The translations under genes and the position numbers were made by a program. Below the pieces are notes generated by a model, which was not told the origin of the DNA, made no database searches, and saw only the letters and a list, made by a program, of their open reading frames with translations. Shown one piece after another: positions 56,421 to 64,000 of a DNA stretch of 64,000 nt. The DNA lies in NCBI GenBank assembly GCA_905160935.1, contig CAJHZI010000274.1, positions 843,001 through 907,000 of the forward strand, read 5' to 3'. The stretch's first letter is position 1; each line of letters opens with the position of its first letter. The DNA is from Enchytraeus crypticus. Its lineage: Eukaryota; Annelida; Clitellata; Enchytraeida; Enchytraeidae.

Positions 56421-57961
56421 TTAAGCATATCTTTGAACTACGCATATAGGCCCTTATATAAGTTCATCTTCAGTATCTTAATTGTAAGCCTAAGCAGAAC
56501 AGATAATCTTTTACTGCATATTTTCACGCCTGCAGAGATGACCACTAACTATATAAAAGTTAAACTTTTTGCAATTTAAAAAAATGTATTTAAACATTTA
56601 ACCTACAACTTTAAACTAAAAGGTAGCCTAGAGTTATACTTTAGACAAACAGAAGTAGATTACTTTAAAATTTATCATTATTGCTCACCAAATTTCGGCG
56701 AAATATTCCGAATGGGAGCGAAGTGTATCCTTGTCTTACGAAAAATAATTTTAGTTGAAAGGAAACTGTAGGGCTCGATGCATTAAAACTTGATAATATA
56801 TTTTGCCACTTGCAAATTAGTTTCGTGCGACAGAGTCAACACACAAATTACGTCAGGTTACTGGGCTAATGACGTAAAACTCTTGGTTAAATAACACAGC
56901 AGAATCAGACATGATGCAGTTAATAAATTTGCGAAGTCTCGTGGAGGCTTTGAGCTAGATTTTCAATCGTTGCTGATTCATAGCAAGCAAGAATCGAAAT
57001 TCTCAAGCAAAAGATGCTTCGCTTGAAGACTGAATGAGAGAATTCAAATTTCAAACGTTGCGTGGTCAAGGCTTAGGAGTGAAGGTGACACAAGCCGCCC
57101 ATCCGCGTAAGGGATGTGCCATTTATAACTGAAGGTAAAATTGATCTACTAAAATATTTACATGTGACGCTTCATGATAAGCACTAGATTTTGACGGACC
57201 TCTCGACGTTATCGATTGATGAGCTATCGAGGCAGACACGCAACTAGTGATTATCAGTCTAAAAACTCCAGGAGAGCAAGTTTTCTCAAGAACGTTCAGT
57301 TAACGCGGTCATACGCAACAAGAGTATCAACCAGCATTCGAGAAACCTCTGCATGCCTTGTGTTTGTCACGTGACCATGGATACGCATACTATATCTATA
57401 TAGCCTATATTTATACTGGTACATGTATATGTATCTTAAAAAAGCAGTTGACCACTCTAACCTCCACTGAGATACACACGCTAAGGTATCATATTGCAGA
57501 TGCATCTCCCAAAGAGGAGATGTTTTGAGAAATCAAAAAATCAAACCAAAATTTGAGCCGCTCTGATGGAGCAAGTGACAGATCTCATGACAGACGAAGG
57601 GTTTGATTCCTACAAGCTCTGCAGTTGTTTGAATGTTACCTCTTTTGGGCAGATATGAGCGGGTACTATGTTACACAAAACCAGGAGCCACAACGTTGGA
57701 GTCGATTTAATGAAACATGCGGTGATCATAATTATAATTAATTTAACTAATTAAATTCAATAAAACTCTTTTCAGAGCCAACATCACAAGTAAAATAAAA
57801 TAAGTTCATTTAAACAGCCTATAGTGTGTAAACAACCAGTTATAGATAAACTCTTCAACACTGAGAATCAGTACAGATATCAAAGTTCTAACTCTTCACA
57901 GCACATATATTAAGTCTATCTCTTCATCAGGCTAATTTCATAAATTAAGTCTCAAGTCTAA
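56421..57961. other. Intergenic DNA between LINE and reductase gene
   Basis: No gene recognised. A minus-strand ATTAAA at 57706-57711, about 250 bases past the reductase stop, is the nearest poly(A)-like signal. A tRNA-like sequence is at 57556-57620. Confidence 0.45.
57556..57620 (+). mobile_element. tRNA-like sequence, probably a SINE head
   Basis: gccgctctgatggagcaagt with a box-B-like gggtttgattcct about 45 bases on. The acceptor stem does not pair convincingly, so it is not called a tRNA gene. Confidence 0.4.
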
Positions 57962-60900
57962 TTAGCTCCACACATCGCAGGCGTATCGACCCTTAGAGCG
58001 AAGTCTCTTGAGGAAGTCCTGAGCGCCCGCTGAGTCCATAGAACCGTTAGTAGCGACGATCTTCTGCAGCACCTCGTCCACATCATGAGCCATGTGTCGA
58101 GCGTCTCTGTACAACAAACAATAAGACGTCCCTGACTTCATCCTTGTATGAGGAAACGGACGTTAAACCTTTATTATTATTATTAAACAGCAGAAAATAA
58201 CAACAAATCAGAGTAGTGCGTTGGCGTAGGTTTCTATTTAGCTATTTATTTAATAAGAATAACCCCGTTTTCTCTGTGTTGTGTTTTCTAGGAAAAGTTA
58301 ACTCGTTTTCTCCGAGTTGTTTGAAGAAACGATCAACCGGTGACTGCAAGTGTTGTAGAAGGCGACTAAAGCACTAAGATCCAAACCAACCACAGAAAGG
58401 GTATTCGGTTGGTGAATGCCTAGGCTCCGGAAATTGCTACAAAATTTTGCAAAATGAATGAAAGAGCTTATTGGGGATTGACGTATGATATGGTACGGGG
58501 CTGAGATGTGTGGAGACTGGAGAATGTCTCTTTGTATCCGGACCCTAGCTTAACTGGGAATAATGGGATGATGAAGCTTTAACAAGAACACCAAAAAGGG
58601 TCATACAACCCTGTACAGTTTAGTAACAACAGAGACAATCTAGCACATACAACAAGTAAAACAAACTAAATGTGAACTATATGGTGAACTAAAGTGAAAA
58701 GATTTAAGAATTAAGGCTAACATAAGTAATGATAATAGGGATACGCTTGCAATCAAATAATCAAGAGCATAGCTTAAAATGAAATTTATCAAAGCGAGTG
58801 TCTGAATGAGTACTCAAAATGAGTACAAGTAGGAGTACTGAGAATAATTTTAATTACCTCACTCAAAACATACAAAAAACTCCAAAAAAGTTAGAAGTTA
58901 AATTATAACTTCTTTGGCTACTTTAGAACAAAAAATTAGACCTAAATCTAAGTTAACAGTAGCATACAGACAAAACCAGTGACAAGTATATTGATGAGAC
59001 AACAATCTCACAACAGATTAAACGACTGACAATAGAAGAGCTGTGATTAAGTTACAACTAAGCTGCAAATAGTCAAGAAAAACACAGTGAATGACATCAA
59101 ATTAACCATAGAAGATAAATATTAAAAGTATGCTTAAAAATAAAGAGCTAAAAGGTGACAAAGAAGTATTTTAGAAATTGGTGTGTAGGAAACGGAGATA
59201 GAAAATTGTAAAGAGATTATGTAATAGAGTGTACTAGAGATTAATTAAAGAGTAATATCAGAAAGTATACAGCATAAAAGAAGACAGACTTTGATATCCT
59301 AAGATATACTTTGGACTGATTTTCTGGATTTTGGAATTTGCACCATTTCTGGACCTTCTTTTTGCTCGCTGGCTTGATTTTATCTCAATAATGCTCGATG
59401 TTGTCATTGATGACTGTAGCACTCTAATTGTTGTTGTTGCCGATATTATAACCAAATCATTACCATACTGTAATAACAATTTCATTTTCAGTAGTAAAAC
59501 ACAACTTAATCAACTATATATTTAAATGAAACTGCAAGAACATAATACCTACTGCGGCAAAAAAATCTAGCATAAATTAAGCTTGTTGATATGAACAGTT
59601 CCATAGGCAGTTCAAGAGTCACCTCTTCCATCTCTCTTTTCCATCCAGTGCCCATGAGTTACGACCAGCGCCTAAACCTTTACTTTTATCCCTTTAGGCC
59701 TATCTTTGGACTGATTTTCTTGATTTTGGAATTTGTACTGTTTTTGGACTTTTTTTGCTTGCCGGCTTTATTTTGTCCTGACAATGCTCGACGTTGTCAT
59801 TGATGACTATATCACTCTAATTGTTGTTTTGTTATGTCGAGACAGTCATTACTAATTAGCAGTAAACATGAAGTCATACCCGCAGACATAGATATGTCCG
59901 CCCTGATCGAGAACATTCCAAACTTCTGCACCATTACTAGCGAGCAAGTTCTGCACGTAGACTTTCTCTGCCTGATCACGTGAGAAAGCAACATGGAGGC
60001 CGGTCAGAACGCCATCTTGCTTGTACTGGTCCAGTTCATCCTCGTATATAAAATCCTCATTCTTGTTACGACATCCGAAGTACAGGATAGTGTCGCCTAC
60101 AGGCTTGCCTGTCATAAGTTTTCAAATATTTTGCACAATAATTATGATTATATTTCACTAAACTTCAACAATAAATCCTAATCTTACGGTGGTCAGCTGG
60201 ATAGGACACGGTTGTGTCCTGTCTGATGGCCGTAGGTCTATTACTCTAAACATGATTTGAATGTTTATGTTTACGTGAACTCTGAAATGTAGGTTGCTCA
60301 CTATTTTTATTTATTATTTTTCATTTCTGTTTAAGATTTCGAATTGAATTTAATATAACACAGCTTCCTATATAGGCATAACAGTTAACAACAGAAACCT
60401 ATATTTAAGCTCTTCAGTATTTTAAGGGAGATCAAGCTAATAGGCTAGATAGTCATCATCATCATCAACTTCTTCCCTTGAATCCCACTTTAACTAGGGT
60501 CGGGATACGAACAGACTTCTTCAATCCTTTCCGGCCCACACAATATCATCAGTCAATCCCTTATTTGAGCATTTTCTATTCGTTTAAATTTTTGTAGTCA
60601 TTTCTAGAGCACCAGTGGCGATGTCAGTAAGATATTCGACCGCGGATCAGTATGCGCGGGGTTCAAATCTTGGGCTCTACTGTCACTGACATCGCTTTCG
60701 AGTGAGGAAACTGACGGTAACATTAGCTTTTTTACCATACATGGAAACTATATTTTAATTTATCGTTCAACTAAGTTCATGTCTTAATAATTATTTTTTG
60801 TTTCATAAATATTATATTTTTAACTGAACACTATTAATGTTCTCATTACATAATGGCGTTAATAACAAACCTTCTTTCTTGGCGATGCTCCTGTCCTGAA

Positions 60901-63678
60901 TGAATCCTCTGAAAGGCGCTACACCGGTCCCGGGTCCTATCATGATGACAGGTACGTTGGGTTTGAAGGGGAGACGCAGCGTCGACTTGCGTATGTAGAT
61001 GGGCACCGTGGGGCGACACGTCTCAGATATCACGTGACGCTTCTTGAGCCAGCCCGAGGCCACGCCCACAATACGTCGCTTAGTCTGAGTCTCGTAGTCC
61101 ACGAGCACCGCAGTGATCGACAGGATGTTTGCGTTAACCTAGCAATCAAGCAATTATTAACTTGATCGACAGGAAGTTTGCGTTAACCTAGCAATCAAGT
61201 AATCACTAGCTTGATCGACAGGATGTTTGCGTTAACCTAGCGATCAATCAATCATTACCACAATCATAAAAGTAAATCTGTATGTAATCCTGTACACTGT
61301 GTACAATATAGTATTATCCTTGTTCTATAATAATTTAATAAAATAAATTATCCTTGCATAATAATATTCTAGCATTTATCTGCTGCAATTCAATCAATGA
61401 AGAGTAAAGTTGCCTCATCACATTTAGGCCGCAATAGATGACTGCTTCATTACTTCAACGGTGCTGTAAGAGCATCGTTGGGCATTGAACCATTGAACCC
61501 AAGCATCCAGCTTATCAAGCGTGTTATCTACTTATCCATCCAACTAGAACATTAAATAATTCGTAAAATCCTGTCATATTTAGGCTACTAAATATTAAAC
61601 ATAACTATCTAGGAGTATATTTTAACCAGTTATATAATTTTGTTTGAAATATCTTAGCACTTACTGAATTAATCTATAAAAAAAGAAGATATGAAAAGAA
61701 CCTTGGGCGATGAAGAGATGGAATAGTATCTGGCATGAAGCCTGGGTAGCAGTTCACACAGATGATCAATGGCTGGCTTGACTGAGCATAGATCCTCCAG
61801 CACATGGAGAATAGTGCGGCGCTTTACCAATATCCAATCATTATAGAGTTCCTGAAATAATGAATATAATAATTATTTAGAAAATAGATACAATTGCATC
61901 ATTAATAAAGTCATAATATTGCATATTCCTACAAATATTTATATATTTAGTTAGCTTTCTACTTGTAAAATAAAATCATAAAATCGTAAAAGAAACGTGA
62001 TGCAAAGTCAATGGTAGAGCTAAGGCTATTGGCACTTACAAGGACCCTTCGCATACATAAAACAAATATTAAAATCAATAGAAAGCCTGAAGAATATATC
62101 ACATAATAAAATCATAACTTCAATTAGATGTAATTTAGTGTTAGTAATTTGTTACACCATACAGCTAAGCATTGATATAAAAAACAGGTAAGAGAATTAT
62201 TTAATTCATTCTACAACAGAACAAAATTACGTATAGGCCCTACTAAATTAATACAGTGTATGGAATACATATATTGTCCATGTTGTGTCTCGGCCACTGT
62301 GGAATAAGCCAATCGTATACTGTACGTGCTGCAAAAGCTACTACGCAAGTACTGAGGAATGCAAAGTGAAACCATTTTGAGAGTAGTTTTTTCACAAGCT
62401 ATAGGCAACAATAAAGTGCAGATAAGCTTAGCCTTCAGCGAAATTTTTTACTTGTCAGCCTTTTTATTTGTTTTCCATGTCATAATAAACAACAAATAAA
62501 GCACACTTAATTAGAAACTAAACAAATCAGGAAGAGGGTTACCAAAAAAGTTATAAAACATGTTGATTAATGGAAGTGTTCTTTATGAAGCACGACAGCA
62601 GATAGTGAATATGAATATATAAAGAGGACTTGCTGCTGGCAAAACACGAGAGAGCGTGAGAGAATGAGACAGCAAATGCTTAGACAAACAGAGTTGCCAA
62701 GTATAGCATCTAACCTTTCCTTCAGGAGTGGTGCTGCAGAGCTTCAGCAGGAATTCTTTTTCCTTCGGATCTTCAGCATACTCAGCCAGCTCTTTGATGA
62801 CGTTGGTGCGGGGAGGCGAGGTGATGTCGAGGTAGTGCAGCAGAGCTGTGCGGTAAGTCGTGGGGCACGGGAACGGGTGCTTCTTGGTCGCGTCCTCTGT
62901 GTTATAAGTTATTTGTACCAGTTAGCAATAGTTAACACGAGAGTAGCATACAAATATACACCGTTATATACGTCCCCGGCGCTTTGTTGGCGCCTCAATA
63001 GTAGCCGGCGCGGATTTAAGAATAATCTTTCAACATCCTGGTGATTTTTTTCATTCAAAGCTTTTAACGCTCAAAAATAGTCGCCCACAATGTTCTAACC
63101 ACGAGCAACACTGTCTTTACTTCGTTCAAGTGAGGCGCAGCTGAACCGAGTGCGCTAAATCCCCACTCCACTTATATGCACACAATGCACTGTATAATTA
63201 TGCACACGTTCACTGTGTATGCACACAAAAAGCTGGTAAAGCTAATACTAACGTCAGTTTCCTACTCGAAAGCGATGTCAGTGACGGGCGAGCCCAGGAT
63301 TTGAAACCAGCATACACTGATCCGCGGTCGAATACCTTACCGACATCGCCACCTCACGACACGAAAACAGCATAGAAACACAAGTACTGTATACGCATTA
63401 TATAAAGTCAATTTTTGTGCAAGCACAAATATAGCCTCTAACCGTCAAGATTAGTTAGAGTGAAGCACTGCCCCAGATCCACCCCCAGTCTCTGACCGAG
63501 CTGCTCCACAAGGTCAGGGTCGTTCGTGGGAAACACGGCCACGTGGTCTCCTGCGTCGTAGCGCATCTTAGATCCCGTCAGGTCAAACTCTATGTGCATG
63601 CACGAGCGCTCGCCTGCACGGTGCAGCTCTCTGTGCGCAACGATTGGTGCCAGGAACGGATTGCGCGTGTCGTAGGGT
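57962..63678 (-). CDS. POR: NADPH-cytochrome P450 reductase, C-terminal six exons (gene partial at the right edge)
   Basis: ER-membrane diflavin enzyme passing electrons from NADPH via FAD and FMN to cytochromes P450. Exons: 63443-63678, 62715-62896, 61702-61851, 60871-61138, 59880-60108, 57962-58106; GT-AG ends, phases consistent. Seen in order: NPFLAPIVAHRELH and RYDAGDHVAVFPTNDPDLV (connecting/FAD domain); CPTTYRTALLHYLDIT; RYYSISS (FAD binding); VPVIMIGPGTGVAPFRGFIQ (NADPH pyrophosphate loop); ILYFGCRNKNEDF; AFSRDQAEKVYVQ (2'-phosphate site Ser-Arg); GHIYVCGDARHMAHDV; GRYACDVWS-stop, with the conserved terminal Trp-Ser. All expected residues are present. The FMN domain and membrane anchor lie beyond the window. 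About 402 codons are in view. Confidence 0.95.
58120..58190 (+). mobile_element. SINE family C 3' tail with (ATT)n
   Basis: gacgtccctgacttcatcct, gaggaaacggacgttaaacc, then (ATT)n. It begins 14 bases from the acceptor of the reductase last exon. Confidence 0.7.
58270..58575 (+). mobile_element. Family D repeat, near full length
   Basis: Same ordered blocks as 42585-42870: gttgtttgaagaaacgatca, ggtgactgcaagtgttgtag, gtattcggttggtg, tgatatggtac and a diverged tatccggaccctagcttaac tail. It lies in the last intron of the reductase gene. Confidence 0.75.
59309..59437 (+). mobile_element. L2/CR1-like LINE 3' end
   Basis: Matches the 3' UTR of the LINE at 54489-56420 (ctttggactgattttctgga, gctcgatgttgtcattgatg, gtagcactctaattgttgtt) in the opposite orientation. 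Confidence 0.8.
59591..59826 (+). mobile_element. L2/CR1-like LINE 3' end, longer copy
   Basis: Starts at cagttccataggcagttcaa, which corresponds to the C-terminal coding end of the LINE ORF, and runs through the 3' UTR to ctctaattgttgttt. It ends about 50 bases before the exon at 59880-60108. Confidence 0.82.
60450..60575 (-). mobile_element. Family D repeat, 3' part
   Basis: The minus strand reads ggattgactgatgatattgt, gtatcccgaccctagttaaa, then (gat)n. Confidence 0.7.
60607..60738 (+). mobile_element. SINE family B, full-length
   Basis: Box A (agtggcgatgtcagtaag), box B (ggggttcaaatct), core (gaggaaactgacggtaac), short tail. In the reductase intron between exons 60871-61138 and 59880-60108. 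Confidence 0.85.
61113..61240 (-). repeat. 49-bp array of a POR exon acceptor (3 copies)
   Basis: tgatcgacagga(t/a)gtttgcg occurs at 61114, 61163 and 61212. On the coding strand each is (t/c)gctag|gttaacgcaaac..ctgtcgatca, the acceptor and first 25 bases of exon 60871-61138. The lowest-coordinate copy is the real exon; two complete acceptor copies lie upstream in the intron. The exon edges are nearly identical. Confidence 0.93.
62275..62410 (+). mobile_element. Family E 5' module
   Basis: ccatgttgtgtctcggccac, gtggaataagccaatcg, actgaggaatgcaaagtg and cacaagctataggcaac, in the order seen in the plus-orientation family E blocks. Truncated; no 3' tail. Confidence 0.55.
63231..63352 (-). mobile_element. 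SINE family B
   Basis: Minus-strand copy with box A, box B (ggtttcaaatcc), core and agctttaccagctttt tail, in the first visible reductase intron. Confidence 0.83.
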
Positions 63679-63861
63679 CTGCGCAGACATATTTACAAAA
63701 ACTAACTGCGTTCTGAAGAATATAAATTAGCATATAGTCTAAGGTTTGTTGAATTGAATGTTTATTTTAAAATAAACCCTACTTGTTTATTGGTTATTAA
63801 ATATTGAACTCATATTGGCTTACATATTGACTGCAGCTATAGATAATCTCATAATATATAA

Positions 63862-63983
63862 AGTAAAGCTAGTGTTAGTGTCAGTTTCCTCACTCGAAAG
63901 CGATGTCAGGGACGGGTGAGCCTTGTATTTAACCCTCGCACATACTGATCCGCGGTCGAATATCATACTGACAAGGCCACTGA
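63862..63983 (-). mobile_element. SINE family B, diverged
   Basis: Minus-strand copy; box B decayed (agggttaaatac), core gaggaaactgacactaacac, tail agctttac. Upstream of the first visible reductase exon. Confidence 0.8.
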
Positions 63984-64000
63984 GACAAAATTACTATAGA

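Noticed and set aside
62664-63044. 126-codon plus-strand open frame
   Set aside because: Antisense of the reductase exon 62715-62896.

Overview
The window is from an animal nuclear genome. It is AT-rich and has intron-rich genes with short exons (58-417 bp) split by introns of hundreds to thousands of bases with GT-AG ends. It also has many tRNA-derived SINEs, several clades of 5'-truncated LINEs, a Tc1/mariner derivative and many micro- and minisatellites. The proteins and repeats point to an invertebrate metazoan; the phylum cannot be fixed by eye.

Three host genes are recognised, all on the minus strand. (1) 2574-3305: a compact, intronless gene for a CLIC/EXC-4-type GST-fold protein. (2) 31003-53849: a complete HIP1/HIP1R (Sla2-like) endocytic adaptor. 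I rebuilt it as 27 coding exons whose lengths sum to an exact multiple of three (about 1152 residues): ANTH domain, long coiled coil, I/LWEQ (THATCH) actin-binding domain. (3) 57962-63678: the last six exons of NADPH-cytochrome P450 reductase (FAD and NADPH domains up to the terminal DVWS); the 5' FMN-domain exons lie beyond the right edge. HIP1 links clathrin coats to actin and CLIC is a membrane-associated redox/ion-channel-type protein. The genes look like ordinary neighbours, not a pathway.

Between them: 3.7-5.7 kb is satellite DNA and a non-autonomous repeat. 5.7-23 kb is mostly gene-free AT-rich DNA with dead LINE ends, SINEs and a Tc1/mariner mini-element. 25.6-29.7 kb holds a plus-strand LINE reverse-transcriptase C-terminus running, without a stop, into several hundred codons of unrecognised coding-like sequence with an eIF4G-like YDRSFLL motif, then into frame-broken acidic/His-rich sequence. 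54.3-56.4 kb is an L2/CR1-like LINE cut by a SINE with a clean 5-bp target duplication.

The most unusual feature is a recurring pattern. At seven exon-intron junctions (six in HIP1, one in the reductase) the splice site and the adjoining exon edge have been tandemly duplicated, giving arrays of 2-8 decoy donors or acceptors inside the intron next to the real one. Roughly two thirds of the minisatellites inside HIP1 straddle a splice junction, far more than junction length alone would suggest.
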